A DNA stretch of 64,000 nt, taken from positions 992,001 through 1,056,000 of the forward strand of contig JAHDVF020001252.1 of NCBI GenBank assembly GCA_022606425.2. Direction: 5' to 3'. The stretch's first letter is position 1, and each line of letters opens with the position of its first letter. This document shows positions 54,258 through 64,000 of this stretch, piece after piece. The position numbers were made by a program, and so were the translations under genes. Source of the stretch: Lepidostoma basale (lineage: Eukaryota > Arthropoda > Insecta > Trichoptera > Lepidostomatidae). Under the pieces are notes generated by a model. That model ran no database searches, was not told the origin of the DNA, and saw only the letters and a list, made by a program, of their open reading frames with translations.

Positions 54258-54920
54258 TACACAAGTTCAGTTATTTAAATTTACGAAAGGAAATGAAGGT
54301 ATACATTGGCCATAAACCATTAATTCAGTTGTTTAAATTTACGAAACGAAATGTAGGTATAATTGGCCATAAACCATCAGTTCAGTTGCTTAGGTTTACG
54401 AAACGAAATGTAGGTATACGTTGGCCATAAACCTTCAGTTCAGTTGCTTAAATTTACGAAACGTAATGTTGGTATGGAAGCCATGGAAAGAGCCATGTTA
54501 GGAATAAGCCTAAGAGACAGAGTCAGAAACGATACGGTGAGAGAAAAAACAAAGGTCACTGACATCATTCACCGGGTGGCGACTCTAAAATGGAAATGGA
54601 CAGGCCACGTAGCCAGAAGCTCAGATGAAAAGTGGACAAGAAGACTGCTGACTTGGAGATCGTGGACGGCAAAGAGAAGTGCAGAGCAACCGCAACTACG
54701 GTGGAAGGATGATCTGAACAGGCACGTCGGAATAACCTGGATGCAGTCTGCACAGGACAGAGTGACATGGAAACGAATGGAGGAGGCCTTTGTCCAGGAG
54801 TGGACGGGAATAGGCTGAGGAAGAAAAGGGAAGAAGAATGTAGGAATACATTGGCCCTAAACCTTCAATTCAGTTGTTTAAATTTACGAAACGAAATGAA
54901 GGTATACATTGGCCATGTTG
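54258..54920. repeat. 58-bp tandem repeat interrupted by an RT insertion
   Basis: Unit (TTTACGAAACGAAATG, AGGTATACATTGGCCATAAA, CCTTCAGTTCAGTTG) recurs every 57-58 bp: anchors TTACG at 54281, 54339, 54396, 54454, then 54884 beyond the insert 54474-54838. At least five units. Confidence 0.8.
54474..54838 (+). pseudogene. RT family D tail inside the tandem repeat
   Basis: AMERAMLGISLRDRVRNDTV, LKWKWTGHVARSSDEKWTRR, PQLRWKDDLNRHVGITWMQS, ending at a GAAGAAGAA tract. Imperfect duplication AATGTTGGTATG / AATGTAGGAATA flanks it. Confidence 0.7.
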
Positions 54921-55640
54921 TCGGGTTAATTTGGTCTATGGGACAAAGTTACAGAAGAAGGGGTTCTTACGAGCTCCATAAAACAAGGGCAAATATTCTG
55001 GCGCTAGCTAGTGGTCTAAGACAAGCATCTCTACAGTTGGAAGAAGATGGTTTGAAAGTTTCTAAATGTATCATCATGATTTACAATGATGTGTAATACT
55101 TGAATTTATAATGATGTGTTATTCGCTAATGGCATCTAAAGTTTGAGTATATTTTCAATTACATTACGTATGATTAATTTCTCAATTTATACCTTTAGCG
55201 GCATCGTTATCACTTATCAATCATATGTAATGTTATTGCGGACCGCAAAATGTTATAGGAACAATACATACCCGCGTGCCTCATAAAATATAAATATGTC
55301 TTTATTATCCACCGTTATAATGTTATAATATTATTAGTCACGGTTGGAGTTATTCGGAAATCCGTTGGACACGCGGAAGCTGTAAATAATATATGCAATC
55401 AGGTGATGTTATTTTGATGTATTTCAAGTTTTTGTTTATTAAATATACTGATAATTATTCTTTAATAGGATTATTATTTATGAAGAGGCTTACACGAAGT
55501 ATATACAAATATAATTAATCGTATTACGTATAATATATTTTTTTATAAAAAAATAAAAATAAATGAAAAAAAGTTATGTTTTATTTATAATTTTCTTTTT
55601 TATACACTTAGTATATACCTACAATACTTTTATTTAAAAA
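54921..55640. other. No features recognised
   Basis: AT-rich sequence without coding or repeat signal I can name. Confidence 0.4.
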
Positions 55641-55650
55641 AAATTATATA

Positions 55651-55690
55651 AACATGTTTCGGACAAAACAGTCCTTCTTCAGTAAAGATA
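55651..55690 (-). ncRNA. Hammerhead-ribozyme-like motif (weak stem I)
   Basis: Minus strand: CUGAAGA, A, stem GGAC/GUCC with loop UGUUUU, GAAAC, AU, GUU. Core boxes fit CUGANGA and GAAA and NUH; the flanking stem I pairs poorly, so this copy may be inactive. Confidence 0.35.
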
Positions 55691-55779
55691 CATATTTATA
55701 AAAATATTATAAAATTGATGTTTTTTACATGATCTGACAGATATTATAAAGATTCGTATTTGTAAAGTGTATCTTCTTC

Positions 55780-56050
55780 TTCGCGTGCCGTATCAGGTCT
55801 CCCTGACGTTGGCAATCACTCAGGCGAAGGCTCTCGCCAGAGTGATATCCTGGGAATGATAATCAGAGTGGTTTCCCGTTGTCTTCTCCGATGGGTTTTT
55901 CTGTAGGGGTCACCTTCCCTTAGCTGGGGGGGGCGGTTTTATGGCGCCGGACACTCGCCATTGGCCCTCTCAATATCTGCTATGATACTGATGGTAATAA
56001 CAGTGGTCACATTGGCCGGGGTGCGCGGGGTCAGAGACCATATTAAGCCA
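55780..56050 (-). repeat. Dispersed repeat, partner of 38880-39240
   Basis: On the minus strand CAGCTAAGGGAAGGTGACCC then CTACAGAAAAACCC...GGAAACCACT aligns with 39108-39180. Unassigned family. Confidence 0.45.
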
Positions 56051-56231
56051 TGTAAAGTGTAGAAAAATAGAAATAAACCATCATAACAACACAAAGTATG
56101 GCGTATATAGAAGAAAAGTAATGTTATTAAAAAAAAAACAAGGAGTTAAAATGTTATATTTTTCAATTATATTTCTATAAAAAAATAATATCCTGAATAG
56201 GTTAAACCTGTGTTCTTTTTGCAGTTATTCA

Positions 56232-56338
56232 AACTAAAGGTATAATACATGATTCAAGCCTGGAAACGACCAGATTCCTTCTTCGTAATAATAAGCTATT
56301 TTCTACTCTTATTGAAGGTTGTATAATACATTCTAATA
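56232..56338 (+). mobile_element. SINE-2 3' part
   Basis: CCTTCTTCGTAATAATAAGC, TATTTTCTACTCTTATTGAA, ending at a TTCTAATACC border; tRNA head missing. Confidence 0.5.
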
Positions 56339-56339
56339 C

Positions 56340-56600
56340 CATAGCGGAGAGGCGCGCAAGATGGATTGGTCATGTGTTGCGACACGAATGTTTCCTGCAT
56401 GATGTATTGGAGGGAATGGTCGAGGGATCGATTGGCAGAGGACGACCTCGCCAAGAGTACCTAGACCAGATTTGCCGAGATATGGGCTGCACCTCTTATG
56501 CGGAGTTGAAGAGAGTTGCCGAGGACCGAGCGGAGTGGAAGAGGAGATGCGTCGCCTTGCTGCAGACCAATCATTAGATTGAGACCGGAGAAGAAGAAGT
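56340..56600 (+). pseudogene. RT family F tail
   Basis: AERRARWIGHVLRHECFLHD, VLEGMVEGSIGRGRPRQEYL, DQICRDMGC, RAEWKRRCVALLQTNH, stop, then GAAGAAGAAG. About 70 codons open; C-terminal tail of a non-LTR RT. Confidence 0.65.
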
Positions 56601-57235
56601 CTGAACATTCACGGTGATTAAGACGTTTATGATGATAAAAATTGCAAATATAAAATAATTAACGAAAATATAAAAAAAATGTTTTAGAATCAGACGATAG
56701 ATTTATTTAATACGAGCATGAAAATTGTAATTACAAATATTGTCCTCTCTTAATTATCATCTCTTGTCTAGAGATTTGAAAGTCAAGGTTAAACAATATT
56801 ATACATATTTTGCAGATAAAATAATGTCTGTCTGAAGCGATGGCAATATACTCGTCAGATTATTCAGACTCGCGTGAGGAGAGATACGAGTACACTAGAA
56901 GATCAGCGGACCAAGACAGCGAAAAGCTATGGTTTCTTTCTTTTCTTTAACGTGTTGCCGTTTTTGTTGACGTCGGCATTCATAAAAACGTTGTTCACAG
57001 TGTCAAATATAGATAGGTACTTTAGCATAAGAATTCGAATATTTTTTAATCAATGTTCGACTCCAGTTCCTAAGTTAATCGATTGATTAAAAATCGATTA
57101 ACGTAGGAACTGGATTGATTAAAATGACCTACTGACTGACTTGTGTCTGGTATTTGATTTGCCTTCACTTTATGTTGTAAATTCACATTAAATTATTTCT
57201 AAAAAGAGGCGTTTCACTTCATGATTATTTAATGT
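56601..57235. other. No features recognised
   Basis: Only a short inverted repeat at 57062-57112 (AGTTCCTAAGTTAATCGATT and its partner). Confidence 0.4.
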
Positions 57236-57471
57236 TTTCTTTTTAAAATTAGAATTAAACACTTTTAAAACGTTGTACATAACCACTTTATTTTGAGTCA
57301 GGAGCGCCAACCGGTTTCACTCTGTAACGAGCTTCGTCAAGGCTATACACAAACGGTTTGTGTATAGCCCTGACGAAGCTCGTTACAGAGTGAAACCAGT
57401 TGGCGCTCCTGACTCAATATAAAGTGGTTTTATACAACGTTTTAAAAGTGTTTCATTCTAATTTTAAACAT
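57236..57471. repeat. Palindromic foldback repeat with two hammerhead-like arms
   Basis: Arms of about 105 bp (AAAATTAGAATTAAACACTT..., GAGTCAGGAGCGCCAACC) meet at ACAAACGGTTTGTGT (57350). The plus arm has CUGACGA at 57370-57376; the minus arm has the same motif with UUGACGA. Confidence 0.8.
57367..57404 (+). ncRNA. Hammerhead-ribozyme-like motif
   Basis: GCC (stem I), CUGACGA (57370-57376), A, GCUC...GAGU stem with loop GUUACA (the last G-C/U pairing imperfect), GAAAC (57392-57396), CA, GUU (57399-57401), GGC (stem I). All core boxes present; stem I is only 3 bp before a mismatch. Confidence 0.45.
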
Positions 57472-57649
57472 CTCAAACCACCAAGTAATAGCTTCTTTCC
57501 AAAGTTTAATGTTTTCTTATTTACAGATTTGTTAATTTCAAATGTCGTATGTATTTTTTTTTATTATTAGTGGGGATTATGTCTATATTTCAATTTCCAG
57601 CATTATTAAAGACTTTATTCACACACTATTTACATCTAAGGAGACCCTT

Positions 57650-57745
57650 TCGTTGTTTTGTTTCATCCAACAAGTATTATCTTGTAACCTCTCCTACAGA
57701 CCATAGGTCTAAAAGGAGAGGAAGAAGAAGAATAAGAAGTTTATA
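57650..57745 (+). pseudogene. RT tail scrap with GAA repeat
   Basis: CCTCTCCTACAGACCATAGG followed by AGGAGAGGAAGAAGAAGAAT; consistent with a (GAA)n-tailed RT end. Minimal evidence. Confidence 0.35.
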
Positions 57746-57950
57746 AAATACCCACTTGTAAATATACATTATATATTATTAACTTATAGGTACGTTATTT
57801 AAAAAAATTAAAGCGGAACGAGAAACTACATTTTTTAAGATTACATTGCACTTAGAAAATAAATAACTGAAGGACAATAGAATATACAGGGTCATTAATA
57901 TCGACACGTAAAATAAGAAAAGGAGAACAATTTATAAAAAATATATTGGC

Positions 57951-58170
57951 CTTCGTGGCAAGGCTCGCAACAGCTCGCCACGCCGAAAGTCCCGAGTTCG
58001 ATTCCCGGCAATGACAGTGTGATTTTTTTAATCTCACGCTGTATTTGGTCAAGTAGAATTCACGTGACAATAAAAATGGTGGTGCTCTTCTAATCGGTGT
58101 CACCAGAGTTAGGTTGTTTCTGGCGACCGGTAGGTAAAACAATCTATGCTGTCGCTGTCAGAGATATCTA
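57951..58170 (+). mobile_element. SINE-1 copy
   Basis: Head GGCCTTCGTGGCAAGGC with B box GAGTTCGATTCCCGG, body GAATTCACGTGACAATAAAA; the 3' half is diverged. Confidence 0.65.
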
Positions 58171-58204
58171 TCAGGAACAAAAATATCAACTTTCTCCGGT
58201 ATGG

Positions 58205-58560
58205 CCGAGTTCTCTAAATATCCCTTAATTAATCTAAAGAAATGGGTAATGAGATTCCCAACGGCAGAGAGTTGGTCCCCAACGTTCTCAGAAGAAATGC
58301 AGTGGGATAGAGCCACGGATAGCTACCATACACCCTCATGTGGAGATACCTCAGATTTTTTTCTGAACCCTCTCCAGCATAACGGAAAATCTCGGCTCGT
58401 GAGGACTCCATATCACAGAACCACTTTCGAGTCTGCTCCGAACCAATGAGTTGTATAGGACTTTGAACACATTTGGATCTCTGAAAACCCTTTCAGTCCG
58501 AATAATGAAGCCCAACATCCTCAGTGCTATGTCACAAATCCTCTAAATGAGATGAAGGCA
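58205..58560 (-). pseudogene. Non-LTR RT fragment
   Basis: Minus strand in broken frames: LERVQKKNLRYLHMRVYGSY, PWLYPTAFLLRTLGTNSL, the LExVQKxFLRYL region downstream of the RT core in I/R1/jockey-type elements. Unrelated to the nearby jockey. Confidence 0.55.
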
Positions 58561-59200
58561 AAATATTTTATAAAAAAATCGCTATTTTGACGAAAGATTA
58601 ATAATTTCGAGTACCGAGTCCCTTTATCATTGTTACAGATATTTAAATAGCTACATTATAACTACCCTGTATGCTAGAAATCTTGAGGCGATTGTATTCA
58701 AATTCTTAATCTGTATTATATTGGTCTTCTCTATTCGATATATTAGAGCTATGAGGGGCAAGTGAGTGCCTCCACTATGGTGTTACTATATGTATAACAC
58801 CGCCCCCCCTGGAAACGGTACAAAGTCGGCCAAACCTTCTTAGAGAGATATATGGTCCTCTTTTAGACATACAAAACCAGCTTGCCGTTGATGATGATGA
58901 TTAGAGCTATTTGATTTAAAGAAACAACGATGTGAGGCAAAATTAAAAAAAAAATAACATAAGCAACGAAAATCTACAAGGAGCTGTTGAAAAGAACAGG
59001 TTTTTTGCAACCAATGACGAGCTTTGTTCGCATTTTTATTTGTCTACAGAATGGTTTTTTCATATATTATAGTTATATACTGCACTCTTGATTCCCCGCT
59101 CTTATTGGTCTATTAGTATTTTGATAGGCCATACGAATAGCCTGGAATAATATTATAAACGTTTATTGGTCAAAAGCCCGCCATAAGTATCGTTAAATAT
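58561..59200. other. No features recognised
   Basis: Contains a short C run near 58803 (ACACCGCCCCCCCTGG) but no gene I can support. Confidence 0.4.
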
Positions 59201-59206
59201 TTATAT

Positions 59207-59347
59207 CTGGTGGAAGTCTAGGGGACAGAACGCTCGTTTCCTGATCCAGGGGACTTGGGTTCAAGCCGGGACACAATGAGATTCCTTCTTCATAATAAAT
59301 TAGCTATTTTCTCCTCATATTGAAGATTGTAAAATAAATTCTTATGC
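59207..59347 (+). mobile_element. SINE-2 copy
   Basis: CTGGTGGAAGTCTAGGGGAC head, GGGTTCAAGCC B box, CTTCTTCATAATAAATTAGC body, AATAAATTCTTAT end. Confidence 0.7.
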
Positions 59348-59494
59348 GATTCATTTAATTCGCTGTTCTTTTTGTGTAATAAAATTTATGCTTATATTAA
59401 TAAACTTAATTAAATGTAATTATAAATTACAAATTTAATTACGAAGGTAAAATTGAATTAAATATGAACTGTGCAACAATAACTATTTCAACAA

Positions 59495-59975
59495 CAACAA
59501 ACCATCACGCCGTTTCTCCATAGCGGTAGGCAGAGAGAATGGACCGCCACACTACTCTATTCTGACATACCTCCCTAGCTTCCTCCACATTTATACAGCG
59601 AGTCATACACGCACGTCGATTCTTCCGGCTTGTGACATGACCAACCTTTAAAATTTGATTAATTTGGTCATGCCACGTTTTCCTCGGTCTACCTCGACTC
59701 CGTACTCCATTTACATCGTTAACGTATACTTTTTTAACCATTCTTTCTTCACCCATGCGCTCCATATGTCCGAACCAACGCAGCGATCCTTTCATTATTT
59801 TGTTCATAATACCTTATTTCGCTCTACATTCCTTTCTAATATCGGCATTTGAGATTCTGTCGTACATTGTTCTACCACACATACGTCTTAGGGACCTCAT
59901 CTCTACCGCATTTATTCTGCTCTCATCTTTCTTCTGCCCGTTTCATGCTTCGCTTCCAAACATAATACCATACAT
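59495..59975 (-). pseudogene. RT family A copy
   Basis: 100 codons open on the minus strand: [79 protein letters not shown], stop. This shows the family's true C-terminus; the upstream part is frame-shifted. Confidence 0.75.
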
Positions 59976-60059
59976 AAACTATTTCAAAATCTCTAAAAAA
60001 AGTCCCAGACACTACCAGGGCTCGAATCTGCGATACTTCGCTTTCCGTGCACTAAGATG

Positions 60060-60715
60060 GTAGTGCATAATGAAGTTCTAGCCCCAACCATTATGTATGG
60101 GAGTGAAGCTAGGAGCTGGGAGAAGAAAGTTGAATCTTAGTAAATGCCATATAAATGAGATCAATGAAAAGAATGTATAAGAAAAATATTTATAATAGAA
60201 TACCAAACGACGGAACAAGGAAGTAATGTAAGGATTGTATCCTAAGTAAAATAAAATAAAAGTATCATTTAGAAATTTAGATGGTTTGGACATATGGAAC
60301 GATTGGATGAGAGAAGAATAGTTAAAAAGTTATACACAAGCAGTGTGAATGGAATCATCCACCGGGAGGCGACTCTAAAATGGCAATGGGCAGGTCACGT
60401 AGCCAGAAGCTAGAATACTGCTGACTTGGAGACCGTGGACGGCAAAGAGAAGTGCAGGGCGACCGCAACTACGGTGGAAGGATGATCTGAACAGACACGT
60501 AACCTGGATGCAGTCTTCACAGGACAGAGTGACATGGAAGCGAATGGAGGAGGCCTTTGTCTAGGAGTGGACGGGAATAGACTGAAGAAGAAGTGTAAAT
60601 GGAAAAAGAAGACGAGGATAGGCGAAGAAGACATGGCATGACCAAATTAATCAATCACTGAGGCGGTCATATTCGAAGAGCGTACTTGCATGTATGAATG
60701 TAGGAGGATTGATGC
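60060..60715 (+). pseudogene. RT family A copy with nested RT family D insert
   Basis: 60060-60353 and 60604-60715 are one family A copy; 60354-60592 is a family D tail (HVARS, RPQLRWKDDLNRH, TGAAGAAGAAG end). Duplication GTGTGAATGGA (60343-60353) / GTGTAAATGGA (60593-60603) brackets the insert. Confidence 0.75.
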
Positions 60716-60724
60716 TAAGTTAAT

Positions 60725-60890
60725 TAAATATAGTATTAATACATTTGTAAATTTGTATTTAAACCACTTTATTCTTTACAACAACCGACCGATTTCGCTC
60801 CCGCCGGAGCTTCGTCGGGGTTACAAAATACAGAATAAAGTGGTTTAAATGCAAATTTACAAGTGTATTAATATTATATGTAATAATGTT
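60725..60890 (-). repeat. Foldback repeat with hammerhead-like core
   Basis: Arms TATTAATACATTTGTAAATT, GTATTTAAACCACTTTATTC and their complements enclose the motif at 60781-60825, extending its stem I to more than 20 bp. Confidence 0.75.
60781..60825 (-). ncRNA. Hammerhead-ribozyme-like motif (one core change)
   Basis: Minus strand: stem I GUAACC (60825-60820), CCGACGA (60819-60813; expected CUGANGA, so U4 is C), A, stem II GCUCC/GGAGC with loop GGCG, GAAAU, CG, GUC, stem I partner GGUUGU (4 Watson-Crick plus 2 wobble pairs). Best-formed stems of the set, but the core change would probably weaken cleavage. Confidence 0.45.
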
Positions 60891-61585
60891 ACACAACAAA
60901 TTAAGTGCTTCATACGAAAGTTAGTAAGTTAGGTTTTTTTGTAATGTATGTGCGCGCGCAAACGCGTACAGCTTAGAGGGAACACTAGCCCTATGACTAA
61001 ATTTCCACTTCTATATTATTTTCTGTGGGCTGGAGGTCCCAGCAGAATTGTGAGAAGATCGAAATGAGAAGGGCGTAATGGTTAGTTAGTTAAACAACTG
61101 TTCCTACAGCCAAATGACCTGACGATGAAAACATATATTTCCCGAAACCAATGATAATTTATAATCATTTTATGTACGAATACTATATACTCCAATCGTG
61201 TTAAAATTCAACGAAAATTTGATACAGTAGACACAATGTAAAACGTTTCAAGGCACGAAAGAAACAATAAATAACTAAATCACAAGTTTGTGTGGACGAC
61301 TGATACCAGACAAGAAAAATATTTGTACTTATAGTTCATAGAACTGTTTACGAAAATCGTAATCAACAATCTACGTGATTTGGGTCACTTTCCTATAGAA
61401 ATATATCATATTTACTGTGCGCGCAGTTCGTCTAGGCGTCTGGAGTCCGATTCGTTTTGTTTGCGGTGACTCAAAAATGTTGTTATAATTGTTATTATCG
61501 AGGGAAACATTCAATCAAAATATAAATATCCAATATACTGACTAACAAATAGACCCATTATATATTTGACTATTGTCTGTGGAAT
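60891..61585. other. No features recognised
   Basis: No coding or shared repeat signal. Confidence 0.4.
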
Positions 61586-61589
61586 GGAC

Positions 61590-61712
61590 AACAACAGCCT
61601 ACCATCGCGCCGTTTCCCAGGAAGGGTAGACAGCATTTGAAATTCTGATATACATCGCTTCACTTCCATACATAAGGGTAGGTACCAGAACTCCATTATG
61701 AACGACCATGGA
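61590..61712 (-). pseudogene. RT family A fragment, internally deleted
   Basis: CATCGCGCCGTTTCCCAGGA joins directly to the far end CATACATAAGGGTAGGTACC, so the middle is lost. Confidence 0.5.
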
Positions 61713-61869
61713 ATGGTAATTCAATGAAACTATTTCATTTGTTCTATTTCATTTTATATTTTCAGGACTCATTTCGTCATAAAATAATTAAATTTTCAAA
61801 AAATAAGGACGTGGTCTGATTTTCTACAACGTGATTATTTACGGTATATGAAATCATTTTCGTACTTCT

Positions 61870-62190
61870 AGTACCTACCGCAAAAAAATTCGCAGAACGA
61901 CTGGATAATTTTGAGAGAAGGGTGCTGCGCAGAATTCTGGGACCTGTGAATGACGGTGAAGGCTGGAGAGTGCGGCATAATGACGAGCTGTACTATATTT
62001 ACAAAGCTCCCAGTCTCTCCACACAGGTCAGACTGAATAGACTGAGATGGGCCGGTCACGTGCAGAGGATTGCACAATCAGGAACGACCTTAGGGCCCTG
62101 CAACTGGACACCCAGGTGATCCAGGAGTGCGAAGCTTGGCGGAGGAGAGCCGACCTCAAATAGCAGGAAATGGCCATGAGATAGAAGAAG
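61870..62190 (+). pseudogene. RT family E tail
   Basis: LDNFERRVLRRILGPVNDGE, GWRVRHNDELYYIYKAPSLS, TQVRLNRLRWAGHVQRI, the LRWxGHxxR end of a non-LTR RT; then frame loss. Confidence 0.65.
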
Positions 62191-62269
62191 GTAACAATGA
62201 GAACATGTTATACTCATAAAATATAACTAAACTTCTTGAAAACATACGTTTTCATTAATAATGTCAATT

Positions 62270-62400
62270 AATTAATACGAATGAAAACGTCTGTTTTCTA
62301 GAAATTATATTATAATTTATGGGAATGACATGTATCGCCTGTCTAAGGGATTATCAATTATCAAATGTATTCTAAAAAACAAACGTTTTCATTTATATTC
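62270..62400. repeat. Foldback repeat, decayed
   Basis: ATTAATACGAATGAAAACGT, CATGTATCGCCTGTCTAAGG and AAACGTTTTCATTTATATTC; shortened relative of 42800-42985. Confidence 0.55.
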
Positions 62401-62409
62401 ATGATTTAT

Positions 62410-62795
62410 ATGCCGAGAAACTACGAGTGACCCAAAGAGCCATGGAAAGAGCCATGTTAGAAATAAGCCTAAGAGACAGAGTCAGAAACGATACGGTGAG
62501 AGAAAAAACAAAGGTCACTGACATCTTCCACCGGTTGGCGACTCTAAAATGGCAATGGGCAGATCACGTAGCCAGAAGCTCAGATAAAAATTAACAAGAA
62601 GACTGCCGACTTGGAGACCGTGGACGGCGAAGAGAAGTGCAGGGCGACCGCAACTACGGTGGAAGGATGATCTAAACAGACACGTCGCAATAACCTGGAT
62701 GCAGTCTGCACAGGACAGAATGACATGGAAGCAAATGGAGGAAGCCTTTGTTCAAGAGTGGACGGGAATAGGCTGAGGAAGAAGAAGAAGAAGAT
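62410..62795 (+). pseudogene. RT family D tail with GAA repeat
   Basis: AEKLRVTQRAMERAMLEISL, RDRVRNDTV, RPQLRWKDDLNRHVAITWMQ in shifted frames, ending with a GAAGAAGAAGAAGAAG tract at 62777-62794. Confidence 0.7.
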
Positions 62796-62799
62796 GGTG

Positions 62800-63450
62800 T
62801 AAACTCAGTACCTACGTTATCCAAGATATAAAAAATAAGTCACTTCAAAAATTGAAGCTTAGTATTTTTATATGAAGTATGTATAAACAAACATAGTACT
62901 CGTATTGCATAACGGTATTATCTTTTTGACATAACGCGTTCGCCATTATTATTATAATAATAAAATAGATTAATAGTTTTAAAAATATAAAATTCCTACT
63001 GGAAAGTGAAGAATCGTGGTCGTACTTTATAGCCTATAAAATGTAATAGAAATATTGTGGTCAAGCATGAAGAAGTGTGTTCGCGTGACAGAATGATAAG
63101 ATCGCAAATACCAACTATGTTTATTATAGGTAAATAGTGTATATAAAGTCAAATCGTGTCCCGCACTTACCCACGTCAAGGAAAAACCTATTCGAATAAA
63201 GGAAATCTTCCAAATTATGTAACTCAAAATTAAATTAAACTTTTCACTGTTATCCATTTCATTATTTCTGTAACCGGTTACGGAAGTGTCGCTGACAACG
63301 ATACATTGATATTCATACGCAGGTGCTTTCTTATGTATACACGCGTGTTATATTAATTGAGAATACCGTCTGCTGATGTTTTTAGATCGCCAATTTCCGA
63401 AAAAGGAAGTAATTTTAAACACGATTCAAAGTAAACTTCTTCTTATTCTG
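62800..63450. other. No features recognised
   Basis: No coding or repeat signal that I can support. Confidence 0.4.
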
Positions 63451-63454
63451 TTTG

Positions 63455-63830
63455 TAGATCTTGCGATCTGTTTATGCAGGATATCAAATTTCTTCCTATG
63501 ACGAAGACGATCAGCCTTCTCTCCATCTCTTTGGTGGTCGTTCTGGTGGTCGACGGCCCTCTGGAGTCTCGTGCATCACGATATTAGGAATCCTTACTGG
63601 ATCCATTCTCTCGATATGATCCTTCCAAATCGTCTTATCTGCCTACTCCATCTCACCGTGTCTTCAAATTTCAGGATTTGTGAATTTCTTCATTGGATAC
63701 TCTAAGGGTTCTCCCCATAATAGGTCGCAATGTTCTCATTTCTGTTACTCTTAAGAGATGTTTGATTCTGACAGTGTCTGCTTTTGCTTCGATTCCGTAT
63801 GTCATTATGGGCCTGATGCATGTTATATTA
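63455..63830 (-). pseudogene. RT family B-like tail
   Basis: Minus strand, broken: [41 protein letters not shown]. Parallels 22160-22560. Confidence 0.6.
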
Positions 63831-63899
63831 CAATCAAAGTAAACAATAAATAATATTCTTTACCGTATTGAAAAGCAAAATAAGTGTATTTATAATAAA

Positions 63900-64000
63900 T
63901 GACAAGACACCACGCGATAGAATTAGGAACTCAAGGATAAGGGAAATATGCGAGGTTGAGGATGTCGTTAGGTGGGGGAGGCAAAGAAGAAGATACTGGT
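63900..64000 (+). pseudogene. RT family C fragment running off the window
   Basis: NDKTPRDRIRNSRIREICEV, EDVVRWGRQRRRYW; continues beyond 64000. Compare 11460-11860. Confidence 0.6.

Noticed and set aside
54258..54477. CRISPR-like array
   Set aside because: Units are contiguous 58-bp tandem copies without unique spacers, in a eukaryotic genome.
58201..58449. 82-residue plus-strand ORF starting MAEFSKYPL
   Set aside because: Opposite strand to a better RT-like reading (LERVQKKNLRYL); no support of its own.

Overview
This window comes from an arthropod, most probably an insect; I cannot fix the order. The evidence is small exons with GT-AG introns, AT-rich introns crowded with transposons, and a full-length jockey-type LINE. 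The only host protein-coding gene I can support is a mitochondrial pyruvate carboxylase (PC) on the minus strand. It has 25 coding exons from the start codon at 28778 to the stop at 3736. All exon phases join without a break into a 1,202-residue protein: targeting peptide, biotin carboxylase, carboxyltransferase and biotinyl carrier domains. A 51-bp in-phase exon (18770-18820) codes for 17 residues in the linker before the carboxyltransferase domain and looks skippable.

Layout. 1-1735: no clear gene, possibly the 3' end of a plus-strand neighbour. 1825-3735: probable long PC 3'UTR. 3736-28778: PC, whose introns hold a complete hAT transposon with an intact transposase (4743-7808), a piggyBac-like MITE (4003-4219), a dead mariner (16163-17323), a deleted Tc1/mariner-like element (28062-28574), two copies of a palindromic element with 12-bp target duplications (11517-11800, 14440-14713), SINEs, and many decayed non-LTR reverse-transcriptase tails. 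28983-64000: repeat-rich flank with no host exon that I can defend. Its centrepiece is a 4,982-bp full-length jockey LINE (44166-49147) with both ORFs open and an 11-bp target duplication. Around it are dozens of 5'-truncated non-LTR fragments, often nested with readable target duplications, two tRNA-derived SINE families, and MITEs with long inverted repeats.

The most unusual signal is not a gene. At least ten sequence-unrelated foldback repeats carry the same small fold: a CUGANGA-like box, one extra nucleotide, a 4-7 bp hairpin, GAAAC, two loop bases, then GUY. This is the layout of a type I hammerhead ribozyme with a two-base-pair helix III. The best cases are 8846-8881 (+), 39629-39671 (-), 57367-57404 (+) and 60781-60825 (-). 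Hammerheads of this kind are known from Penelope-like elements and related small retroelements, but the shared extra base and the foldback hosts make this group worth testing.

RT family letters A to F, SINE-1/-2 and MITE M1 are working labels for sequences that match each other within this window; they are not database names.
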